This document shows positions 50,277 through 61,954 of a stretch of 64,000 bases of DNA, piece after piece (the stretch's first letter is position 1; the number at the start of each line of letters is the position of its first letter). Source of the DNA: Mastigias papua (taxonomy: Eukaryota > Cnidaria > Scyphozoa > Rhizostomeae > Mastigiidae); NCBI GenBank assembly GCA_964019165.1, contig OZ025271.1, forward strand, positions 10,611,775 to 10,675,774, written 5' to 3'. The position numbers and the translations under genes were made by a program. The notes below the pieces were generated by a model, which worked only from the letters and a program-made list of their open reading frames with translations, made no database searches and was not told the origin of the DNA.

Positions 50277-50840
50277 CAGGGTGTCCACTGAGTTGAAGTT
50301 GAAATTCCAACCCAAGTTTCAGAAAAAAGTGATATTTTTCCAGCCTTTTGGTCATAAAAAGCACATTGTTTTCCAGCCATACCTTGAATTTTGATATGAA
50401 ACTCCAGCCATTGAAATTGCAATCTGATTATTATCAGAAAGTATTGCGTGGCCATAAATTTCCAATACACTGGAATTTCCTAAATAAAGTAAATTTCTTC
50501 CAGTAAACCACCCCCGGAGGATAAGAATTTCTAGGAGCACTTCCACTCAGTCATAACTACAGATGCAGAAAGTTGTGAAAACAACAGAAAGTGAAACATT
50601 TGCTTGACATCTTGTTTGTGGGCAGGAAATCTGACCTTTCAGAACTTTACAACACAATTGACTGCAATTGCATTGTTAAAAAAGATGAGTAAAAACTGTA
50701 ATTAGACCCAAAAATTAGATTTCCAGCTTTTCCAGCCAAAGTAGGAGACAACCATATGGTTTTACAGCTTTTCCAGCCAAATTCTGAAAAAGGCCCATTT
50801 TCCAGCTTTTCCAGCTATTCCAGCCAGAGTGGACACCATG
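50277..50840. mobile_element. 564-bp hAT-like element in element B
   Basis: Ends CAGGGTGTCCAC and, inverted, CATGGTGTCCAC, with AGAGA repeated on both flanks. The interior holds many TTCCAGCC / TTTTCCAGC units. The sequence to its right (AGAATATGACGTAATGG) is homologous to the element B internal repeat, supporting insertion into B. Copy at about 58554-59117. Confidence 0.6.
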
Positions 50841-51030
50841 AGAGAATATGACGTAATGGAACGTGCAGGCACCACTTTTGATGAACCCCCTCGGTTAGAT
50901 ATTATGAAACAATCTCCAAACTGTAGTTTAACATGCTCACTTGGATATTCGTTAAAATTCTGTTCTACTTCCATGCAGAGGCTGAAATTTCATATTAAGG
51001 AAAGTTCATCGAACTGACAATGTGACATAC

Positions 51031-51222
51031 AGTTGACATCCGCTATTTCGACTGTCCCCCTATCTCGAACATTCGCTATTTCGAACCAATTTCTGGTTCC
51101 CTTGGTTTTGCTATAGGGTTACGTACAGAGAAACCGTTCGCTATCTCGACTGCTCGCTTTTTCGAATATTCGTCATGTCGAACCGCTTTCTGTTTCCCCT
51201 GGACGAAAAGTGCTCGCCATCT
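51031..51222. mobile_element. Pogo-type terminal repeat fragment
   Basis: CAGTTGACATCCGCTATTTCGA followed by repeated CGCTATTTCGA, CGCTATCTCGA and ATTTCGAA motifs, as in the ends of pogo/Tigger elements. Only one end is present; a MITE interrupts it at 51231. Copy at about 59308-59499. Confidence 0.5.
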
Positions 51223-51230
51223 CGAGAATT

Positions 51231-51620
51231 GGCGCTAGTATGGTTTTGCACCTCACAGTGATAACAGGGGGCTACACCCATAAATTATACACCATTCGAT
51301 AGCTCTTCATCTGTACATTCATATTCTACCCAATTTACCCCCATAGGGTAGGGTTTCCGTTAGCAGTAAGGGAAGGGTTAGGGCTAGCGCTAGTTGTTTC
51401 TTGCCCGCCATTTTGAATATCGTGAGTATTTCGATGATGTTCATAATGGCTGACAAGGAATAACTAACACTAACCCCAACCCTAACCCTGACCCCACCCC
51501 TACCCCTATGGGGTAAATGGGGTAGCATATGAATGTACAGATGAAGAGCTATCGAATGGTGTATAATTTATGGGTGTAGCCCCCTGTTATCACTGTGAGG
51601 TGCAAAACCGTACTAGCGCC
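51231..51620. mobile_element. 390-bp MITE with about 125-bp inverted repeats
   Basis: GGCGCTAGTA(T/C)GGTTTTGCACC... at the left is matched almost perfectly by the inverted right arm to about 51494. It is flanked by CGAGAATT (51223-51230) and CGAACATT (51621-51628), an imperfect 8-bp duplication as for hAT. The centre has AACCCT-type runs. Copy at 59508-59897. Confidence 0.75.
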
Positions 51621-52169
51621 CGAACATTTTTGTTTTTGGTTATGTTAACATGCCTAGTTGGACGTTATTTCATTGAAATTCTGATTTATTTGCAATAAGT
51701 GATAGACAATTCACATTAATTCAAACTCATCGGTATGAGAATATGACGAAAGTGATCGTAACGGCACTTTGTTTGAGGAACCCCCAGGGTTAAACATTAT
51801 GAATAAATAGTCAAAATGTATCTTACCAAGTTTAGTCGGATGTTATTTCACTGAAATTCTGATTTATTTGCAATAAGTGATCGACAATTCACATTAATTC
51901 ATACTCATCGGTATGGGAATATGACGTAATTGATCGTAACGGCACTTCGTTTGAGGAACCCCTCTTGGTTAAAAATTATGGAAAAATATTCAAAATGTAG
52001 CTTAACATGTCTAGTCGGATGTTATTTGAGTTAGATGCTTCGATATTCTATCTACGACATGTTTTGGACAGTTACAAGATGACTACCATCCAATCTGAAT
52101 GTTGTGCTCGAATCTGAATGTGAATCTTGTCCCCAGTACATTAACGTGGGATTTGCCTATTACCCAAAA

Positions 52170-53121
52170 ACCTGCTCATCAGCCCCGATCAATTAACTGC
52201 AACAAATGACAACACGAAGACTGATATTTCCATACATTATCATTTTAAAGCGGCCTACGTCACAGTTTGGCAAACTGAAACTGCCATAAACTTAAACTAG
52301 TTGTCAAAATGTAGTACAATAGATCGTGAGCATACTTCTATTTTGACACAAAAACAGCAAACAGTACCTGATAATCAAATCTTTATGTTGCCTTCCAAAG
52401 ATTTAGACGTTTATCTTGCCTTCCAAAGATTTAAATGAAAGCCTTCCAAAGAATTAGATGAAAGCGAGCTAATGCAAATAGAACTTCGTGTCTCGTGTCT
52501 CAACTGGATGCTCAACGAAAGTCAAACACGGAAGGAAGTGAATTCAAAGATGACGGGGGGGGGGGTTCAAAGGGACGGTCTTTGTCTTGCTACAACTTAG
52601 TGGCGGAGCAATGTTATTGGTGGGGGGTGGGGCTCTAGTAGAGAAAGTAAAACCACTGGGATATAGATGGGGTGCCAAAACTGGCACTAAAGTACATTTG
52701 CTAGAAATTTTGGAGAGGCAACAGCCCTATAAAGCACCCACAGATCCACGGCCAGTGTATCCTAAGCAGTTCACTGCACACACTATATGGTGATTGACAT
52801 AGGCAACCTGTAATGGGGGGGGGGGGGGTAGTCAGAGAATCTAGTATAGAACGCCCTTTAGTGGGACACCTCTGAGAAAGGATCACAATTATAAAACATG
52901 TATGGCAATGCCCTCTACTTTAACTCTAGAAAAAGCAGGGGGTCGTTATAATCACGGGGTTATAAACTCCTCAAAAATTATATAATGTAAAACAACAGAC
53001 GTTTTACAAGCAAGAAGAAATGAACGATGAATATTAAACACAGCTACGACACACATAAATAACACATAAAGGTGACAGTATATGTAAATGTTCCAAGTTC
53101 GACAAATCTATTAAGTGGAGA
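52170..53121. other. Repeat-unit flank with poly-G tracts and short GCCTTCCAAAGA repeats
   Basis: GCCTTCCAAAGATTTAGA-like units recur three times at 52391-52465. Runs of 11 and 14 G occur at 52555-52565 and 52815-52828 and differ in length in unit 2. No gene is supported. Confidence 0.6.
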
Positions 53122-53124
53122 ATG

Positions 53125-53129
53125 ATCGA

Positions 53130-53168
<39 letters not shown>

Positions 53169-53187
53169 TGGCAACGGCAACGGCAAC
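53125..53187. repeat. (GGCAAC)n hexamer repeat
   Basis: About 10 copies of CGGCAA/GGCAAC with one GGCAAT; one copy fewer in unit 2 (61406-61457). The Asn-Gly and Leu-Pro ORFs are artefacts. Confidence 0.95.
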
Positions 53188-53684
53188 TGTCGGCGACTTT
53201 CAGCGACTTCATATAACGACTCAACTAGCGACTCTCTTTTCAAACACACAACGTACCCACATTTATATCGAATTCGAATTACACAAGAACAACAGAGTGA
53301 TGACAACACACAATAATGCAATACACCAAGAATAGACAATACGTAATAACCACTCAAGGGACATGGGACGATGACATGGCATGATGTACACACTAAATGT
53401 GGAAAACTGAACATCACAAAGCGGAACTACTATGAATACACAAAACGACATTTCAGTCCACATTACAAAATCAAACTAAATGACAGAACTAGTACTGTAA
53501 CATTACTCCCTCCTTCAAAAACAAGCCTCCTGGCTTGAGTTACCGAGAGAGAGTAATACCAAAAAGTTACAAAGTACAAGCAGCAAAACACGATGAACAG
53601 ACATCCACTTCACAGATGAGCACTGTACAACACACCGTGCAACAGAACTTCCCATAAAACACATATAAGGGACAATCACTTAGA

Positions 53685-56600
53685 AATCACTTAGAAATTG
53701 AGTCATGCCTAGTTTTCAAATCTAATACCTTCACTTCAAAATGATGCCTTTTTAAGGTAGAGCAGAGCTTATAGAGATTCAAAAGCGGGGAGTTTTCTAC
53801 AGATGGCTATTTCTTTCAATGCTATTATCCTTTCTCGGTGGTGCTTTCTTTGAGAACTCACCATATTGATATAAAATTCAATGCCAGTGCAGTAGTGGCT
53901 TCAGAGAGAAAGAGTGAGGTAGACAGCTCTCTAATATACTGTCCTGTTGCTCTAATACCCCCTTTTTTTCTTTGGATTTATGGAAACTATGAAATACATT
54001 GTCATTAACATTGAAGAAGTTTAGAATGTGCTCATACAACCGAACATCTGGTGTAAATGTTGTTAGATTTATGTTGTCTCGTGATAAGTGAAATCATCAC
54101 CATTTTCTACAAATCTGGATATTGTTCCATCTATCTTTTTCTTGGATGAGAGCAACCATAGGCCAAGTTCATAAGTTTTAAATTGTCATCGATACATTCA
54201 TTATTGTTAAGCTATTGCTGATGATGCCTTTTTAAATGATTACTGTCGAAACTGTTACGTCATAACCTAATACGTTTTGGGTCGAACTTGTCCCAACCTC
54301 AGCAAATTTGAAAGGGAAAACATGTGTCGATGACAAGTCACAACTGATGATTCTGGAAATTTTTCTCTGATTTGTCCTGCAATGCTACTTATTTCTCTCA
54401 TTCTTAAATTCACAACAAAGCTTCACTTTCTGACTGATGTCTTATTCCTTTAGAAACAACTTTCCATGTTGGATTCAGTCTAATGTAGTATTTGGTCCTA
54501 AACGTTTCAGCAACTTTCAAGACTGACCTTGCAAATAGCAGACTAGCTTTCATGCCACTTCTATTGTAGCCAAATGTTGATCTTAATCTTTTTGTTATGT
54601 GACAGTAGAATATTACGGACTTTGTCTTAGCCCGTTGGTCAAAAAAGTTTCAATAAACTATTCCCTGCAGAATGCAGATCAAAATATTTTCATCAGAGAA
54701 AGTTTTCTATCCAAGTGAAAGTCTCCAGCGAGCTTACTTCTTTTCAAGGGCATGTGAAAGAAGGAAGGGTAGGAGTGTGGTACCCCACCCTTCTGGAAAA
54801 GCCATCTGTAAGTTTTGTATGGTTGTTAAAAGTTGGTAAAAGGATCATGGCTAGTCCGTAATTATGGTACTCAATTCAAACATATCAGTAATTTCCCTTG
54901 CTACAGTCCCAAGACTCAAAAATCCTTTCGCATGCCACTGCTTCATATAGTACTCTGTTAATGACCCTAAAGCGTTGATGCCAGTTACTCTTTTGTGCAT
55001 AAGTTTCCTGCAATCATCCACTAAAACATTGCTAATACTGCATTCCTCCTTCATAAAGAACGTGATATATTGCAAATATTTCATCACAGTCAATTACAAC
55101 AGAACAGCAAATGGTGTACTGGGATAGCGTTAGCCACTAGTTGTAATTCGAGACATGAAACATTTTTCGTGGAACTCTGTCATAGATATAATAAAGTTAA
55201 GAAACGGTTGGTTAAAGAACTTTCCTTTGGAAAATTTGCTTGGTTCAATTTCTAAGGGGCTTCACTATTTCATATTGCATTTTGGGATTTTTCCTTGAAT
55301 TGCATGAATTCCACTATGCCAAGCACCCGTGAGCGTCCAGCATCAAACAGTGAATAGTAATGCATTTTCAGCCAATTTGAAGATGTTAGAAGTGCCCAGA
55401 GAATTTGCTGGGCATGAAAAATCTCACTCATATTCAATTTGCGACTAGGGAGCCCAGCAATCCATAATCTTGATTCAGGAATGGTCTTCAATTGCCAGCA
55501 GTATGGCCACTAGGTTCCACTCACTTACTTAAAGACACTTTTGCTTATAATTTGCATTAATTCCTTGGAAAAGGGAACTGGAACTATGGCAGTTTGCATG
55601 TCTTTTCTCGTTATACTGAGAGAATATCATGCTTAAGAACCAAATGACCAGCTAATATATCAGATTCGAAAACTAGGCATGACTCCATTTCTAAGTGATT
55701 TTATTACTTCCTATTACATTGTGGGATCCTTGCAATTGCTACCAGTTATTTATATATTAATTAGTCAGATGAAACTAACACATATTGTGCATCAAGCATG
55801 TGTGCATAAAAATTATTGGCAATCACAGTAGTTGATATTTGATGGTGCGAAGACTATTATAGGTGTCTGGCATTAAGATACTGATAGAATCTACAGCAGA
55901 CAATACAACAACATGATATTTTGACATAAAGTAGAATTGGTATTGCACTTTCAAAATTTATTATGAGATTTTGCAGAATTGCTCTGCCACACCCTCAAAA
56001 TGGCGGCCAAAATTTCTGTGTCAAAATTTTTCGAATGACATGTTCATCTCTCTTTAACACTGGGTTTACATTAAGATATAGCAACGATCGTATGATATTT
56101 GAAATCAGCATTATTAACTTGGTCAGAATACCAATTTTCATTCCAATCACTCAAGTAGATGCCATTTTACAATCGTAATATGAGAAACATATTAGGAATG
56201 ACCACACCCTTTCTGCCATGTTTTGTTGGAAACGCCCCAAAATTGAAAAGGCCATAACTTTTGAATGGATTGAGATATGAAAGTGAAATTTTGGGTTTCA
56301 TCATATATCACAATATGCAAACGACTGTGTAAAAATGAGCATAACTTGAAGACATGATGGTTACAGGCTCTGGATGATTTGGCATGGAATGACCCATAGA
56401 GGAACTTGTAGCAATGTGTTGTTCATGAAGAAGAAAATAATATAAACGTAATGAGTGAATGAATGGAAAAAGGAGAGCAATAATGGAATCGCTACAGGTA
56501 TCTCAAAGTAAAGTTTTACTTTTATGCTAAAGACTGCTGATAATAATGAAATGATGCCGCCTCCTCCTTGGTGCAAAGCCGTTGCATTGTGGGAAATGTA

Positions 56601-59600
56601 GTGTAAAACATCTGAGGGCTGTTGGCTTGCTGCAGTCCGCAGGCCGGGTCTCGTAATAAATCAATATCATCCCAAGGGCCATGGAAAACCTTCTTGAGGG
56701 CCTGATGTTACCCGTGGCCCGTGACACTGATATATGTGATATACGCAGTAAAACTGATGATTTTGAATGTACTTCTTCAGTAGGGAAACAATGCTATTAG
56801 AAAGAAACAAAAATCTAGGACTAACCCTAACCCTGTACTCCACGACCCTTTCCCACGAGAAACCAAAGCAGCCTCAAAATGGGACAAAATATGCAGCATT
56901 AAACAGAGGGACATAAGCAGCGTCGATCTGGCCTTGTGCTCTATGACTCAGTCCAAAGACAATAAACAGAGTCCAGTTGGTTACACATAATTTAAACTTC
57001 AATGGATCATTAACATCCGCCTTACAACTAATGCCAACCCAAACCATGACAGGTACCCTACACAATACCATAACGCTGGCTTTAACAGAGTCCTCCGCAA
57101 GTTGTACTTAGTGTGGTACAATTTATCATCAGTTTCGACCCCAGATGCATCGCAAGGAGTAATGTCCTACAAAAGTTACGGGGATTTGGACTTTAATGTC
57201 CTGGGGACAAGGTTCACATTCAGAATTGAGCACAATATTCAGATTTGATGGTAGTCATCTTGTAACTGTCCAAAACATGTCGTAAATAGAATATCGAAGC
57301 ATCTAACTCAAATAACATCTGACTAGACATGTCAAGCTACATTTTCAATAGTTTTCCATAATTTTTACCCAGGGGTTTCCTCACACGAAGTGCCGTTACG
57401 ATCAATTACTAAATATTCTCATACCGATGAGTTTGAATTAATGTGAAATTTTGATCACTTATTGCAAATAAATCAGAATTTCAACAAAATACCATCCCAC
57501 TAGGCATGTTAAGCTATATTTTGAATATTTTTCCACAATTTTTAACCCAGAGGGGTTCTCAAACGAAGTGCTGTTATGATCAGTTACCTCGATTTCTCAA
57601 ACCGATAAGCTTCATTAGTGTGAAATTTCGAACTCCCATTTCAAATGATATACGCCTACAGATAGGAACGGTACACACTAGTACCAAATCGTAGTGAATT
57701 GTCTTTCAGAAAGTTGACCAAATCTTCAAGAAAGTTGACATTATGGAGGAAGTAAGCGGCTTTTCAACATTGAGAGAAACTGAGCATTGAAATCGGTTGC
57801 CGCACACACAAACTTTGCTGAAATAAATGTATGGAAAAGCTAGCACCTTAACATTCAATGTAAAGAAATAGAAAGTATTGTAACGTTTGCTCAAAGTGTA
57901 TGGTAGCGAAGTAGCATCTAAGCAAAATTTAGCACCTTCCGTTGACATTATGTCCATCTGCAGAAAGATGGGAGATAAGGGAGTCTTTGAAGAAAGTTGG
58001 CAAATCCTGAAAGGTTGAATATTCTTGGGTGAAATCTAATAGTTAGACTGCAACTATTTATAGAGAACAAAACGATGACGGTCATAATATTCTAATAGTG
58101 TTTAATTGCCAGTGCACCTTTGCCCATACCCAGTAGCTATGAGATTGTGGGCAGAGGTAGCAGAAGAGGATCTATTGTTGCATGACTTTGCATTATTTGT
58201 CAGACTTCAGCCAAAACCATTCAATTAAGTGCAGTTTGGATGCCATTGGAGGTTGCCATGCCTCCCAGCTGATTTGTACTCGCTAAATCTGCATTAAGTG
58301 CACCCCCCCTAGCAAAATCACCCTGTTTGTGGGCCTGTTGGTGTGCGTTGTACACTATTCTTCCTATAATTAATGAGGAGACTAACTAGCTTATAAGACT
58401 GACAGAATAGTTACAACTCCAAATATTACCTCTAACAAATGTATTTACACTATACCTCACATTATCTGCTGGCACGTCTATTGATAATGGCTATGTTCTT
58501 GTTGTTAATGAGAGATTGAAAATTTACGTTAATTAGAGGTCATCGGACAGAGACAGGGTGTCCACTGAGTTGAAGTTGAAATTCCAACCCAAGTTTCAGA
58601 AAAAAGTGATATTTTTCCAGCCTTTTGGTCATAAAAAGCACATTGTTTTCCAGCCATACCTTGAATTTTGATATGAAACTCCAGCCATTGAAATTGCAAT
58701 CTGATTATTATCAGAAAGTATTGCGTGGCCATAAATTTCCAATACACTGGAATTTCCTAAATAAAGTAAATTTCTTCCAGTAAACCACCCCCGGAGGATA
58801 AGAATTTCTAGGAGCACTTCCACTCAGTCATAACTACAGATGCAGAAAGTTGTGAAAACAACAGAAAGTGAAACATTTGCTTGACATCTTGTTTGTGGGC
58901 AGGAAATCTGACCTTTCAGAACTTTACAACACAATTGACTGCAATTGCATTGTTAAAAAAGATGAGTAAAAACTGTAATTAGACCCAAAAATTAGATTTC
59001 CAGCTTTTCCAGCCAAAGTAGGAGACAACCATATGGTTTTACAGCTTTTCCAGCCAAATTCTGAAAAAGGCCCATTTTCCAGCTTTTCCAGCTATTCCAG
59101 CCAGAGTGGACACCATGAGAGAATATGACGTAATGGAACGTGCAGGCACCACTTTTGATGAACCCCCTCGGTTAGATATTATGAAACAATCTCCAAACTG
59201 TAGTTTAACATGCTCACTTGGATATTCGTTAAAATTCTGTTCTACTTCCATGCAGAGGCTGAAATTTCATATTAAGGAAAGTTCATCGAACTGACAATGT
59301 GACATACAGTTGACATCCGCTATTTCGACTGTCCCCCTATCTCGAACATTCGCTATTTCGAACCAATTTCTGGTTCCCTTGGTTTTGCTATAGGGTTACG
59401 TACAGAGAAACCGTTCGCTATCTCGACTGCTCGCTTTTTCGAATATTCGTCATGTCGAACCGCTTTCTGTTTCCCCTGGACGAAAAGTGCTCGCCATCTC
59501 GAGAATTGGCGCTAGTATGGTTTTGCACCTCACAGTGATAACAGGGGGCTACACCCATAAATTATACACCATTCGATAGCTCTTCATCTGTACATTCATA

Positions 59601-61405
59601 TTCTACCCAATTTACCCCCATAGGGTAGGGTTTCCGTTAGCAGTAAGGGAAGGGTTAGGGCTAGCGCTAGTTGTTTCTTGCCCGCCATTTTGAATATCGT
59701 GAGTATTTCGATGATGTTCATAATGGCTGACAAGGAATAACTAACACTAACCCCAACCCTAACCCTGACCCCACCCCTACCCCTATGGGGTAAATGGGGT
59801 AGCATATGAATGTACAGATGAAGAGCTATCGAATGGTGTATAATTTATGGGTGTAGCCCCCTGTTATCACTGTGAGGTGCAAAACCGTACTAGCGCCCGA
59901 ACATTTTTGTTTTTGGTTATGTTAACATGCCTAGTTGGACGTTATTTCATTGAAATTCTGATTTATTTGCAATAAGTGATAGACAATTCACATTAATTCA
60001 AACTCATCGGTATGAGAATATGACGAAAGTGATCGTAACGGCACTTTGTTTGAGGAACCCCCAGGGTTAAACATTATGAATAAATAGTCAAAATGTATCT
60101 TACCAAGTTTAGTCGGATGTTATTTCACTGAAATTCTGATTTATTTGCAATAAGTGATCGACAATTCACATTAATTCATACTCATCGGTATGGGAATATG
60201 ACGTAATTGATCGTAACGGCACTTCGTTTGAGGAACCCCTCTTGGTTAAAAATTATGGAAAAATATTCAAAATGTAGCTTAACATGTCTAGTCGGATGTT
60301 ATTTGAGTTAGATGCTTCGATATTCTATCTACGACATGTTTTGGACAGTTACAAGATGACTACCATCCAATCTGAATGTTGTGCTCGAATCTGAATGTGA
60401 ATCTTGTCCCCAGTACATTAACGTGGGATTTGCCTATTACCCAAAAACCTGCTCATCAGCCCCGATCAATTAACTGCAACAAATGACAACACGAAGACTG
60501 ATATTTCCATACATTATCATTTTAAAGCGGCCTACGTCACAGTTTGGCAAACTGAAACTGCCATAAACTTAAACTAGTTGTCAAAATGTAGTACAATAGA
60601 TCGTGAGCATACTTCTATTTTGACACAAAAACAGCAAACAGTACCTGATAATCAAATCTTTATGTTGCCTTCCAAAGATTTAGACGTTTATCTTGCCTTC
60701 CAAAGATTTAAATGAAAGCCTTCCAAAGAATTAGATGAAAGCGAGCTAATGCAAATAGAACTTCGTGTCTCGTGTCTCAACTGGATGCTCAACGAAAGTC
60801 AAACACGGAAGGAAGTGAATTCAAAGATGACGGGGGGGGGGTTCAAAGGGACGGTCTTTGTCTTGCTACAACTTAGTGGCGGAGCCAATGTTATTGGTGG
60901 GGGGTGGGGCTCTAGTAGAGAAAGTAAAACCACTGGGATATAGATGGGGTGCCAAAACTGGCACTAAAGTACATTTGCTAGAAATTTTGGAGAGGCAACA
61001 GCCCTATAAAGCACCCACAGATCCACGGCCAGTGTATCCTAAGCAGTTCACTGCACACACTATATGGTGATTGACATAGGCAACCTGTAATGGGGGGGGG
61101 GGGGTAGTCAGAGAATCTAGTATAGAACGCCCTTTAGTGGGACACCTCTGAGAAAGGATCACAATTATAAAACATGTATGGCAATGCCCTCTACTTTAAC
61201 TCTAGAAAAAGCAGGGGGTCGTTATAATCACGGGGTTATAAACTCCTCAAAAATTATATAATGTAAAACAACAGACGTTTTACAAGCAAGAAGAAATGAA
61301 CGATGAATATTAAACACAGCTACGACACACATAAATAACACATAAAGGTGACAGTATATGTAAATGTTCCAAGTTCGACAAATCTATTAAGTGGAGAATG
61401 ATCGA

Positions 61406-61438
<33 letters not shown>

Positions 61439-61954
61439 TGGCAACGGCAACGGCAACTGTCGGCGACTTTCAGCGACTTCATATAACGACTCAACTAGCG
61501 ACTCTCTTTTCAAACACACAACGTACCCACATTTATATCGAATTCGAATTACACAAGAACAACAGAGTGATGACAACACACAATAATGCAATACACCAAG
61601 AATAGACAATACGTAATAACCACTCAAGGGACATGGGACGATGACATGGCATGATGTACACACTAAATGTGGAAAACTGAACATCACAAAGCGGAACTAC
61701 TATGAATACACAAAACGACATTTCAGTCCACATTACAAAATCAAACTAAATGACAGAACTAGTACTGTAACATTACTCCCTCCTTCAAAAACAAGCCTCC
61801 TGGCTTGAGTTACCGAGAGAGAGTAATACCAAAAAGTTACAAAGTACAAGCAGCAAAACACGATGAACAGACATCCACTTCACAGATGAGCACTGTACAA
61901 CACACCGTGCAACAGAACTTCCCATAAAACACATATAAGGGACAATCACTTAGA
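53685..61954. repeat. 8270-bp tandem repeat, unit 2
   Basis: Almost identical to unit 1. Differences I found: one G/A change (49485-49495 versus 57762-57772 region), two poly-G length changes, one extra C near 60886, and one GGCAAC hexamer fewer (61408-61457). These account for the 7-bp length difference. Confidence 0.97.

Larger units (their letters stand above)
48905..52165. mobile_element. 3.3-kb long-TIR element with internal direct repeats (element B)
   Basis: The left region 48905-49420 and right region 51650-52165 are inverted copies. They share the AATGTCCTGGGGACAAG-type end, CATTCAGA..GAGCACAA, and the two-copy block (about 185 bp) containing CTGATTTATTTGCAATAAGTGA, AATTCA, ACTCATCGGTATG and ATCGTAACGGCACTT. 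Each arm thus contains a direct duplication. The exact ends are uncertain. Two or three smaller elements are nested inside. No transposase is seen. Copy in unit 2 at about 57182-60442. Confidence 0.65.
45408..53684. repeat. 8277-bp tandem repeat, unit 1
   Basis: Sequence from AATCACTTAGAAATTG at 45408 recurs at 53685 and 61955. Every feature in the unit recurs at +8277 and then about +8270. The unit starts inside the left arm of element A, 43 bp from its inner end, and includes its interior, its right arm and 5.6 kb of flank. Confidence 0.97.

Noticed and set aside
51473..51500. AACCCT runs as interstitial telomere sequence
   Set aside because: They are a few imperfect copies inside a MITE and its mirror arm; no extended telomeric array.
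53122..53417. Asn-Gly repeat and Leu-Pro repeat ORFs
   Set aside because: Both strands of a (GGCAAC)n hexamer; copy number changes between tandem units without constraint, and flanking codons lack a gene pattern.
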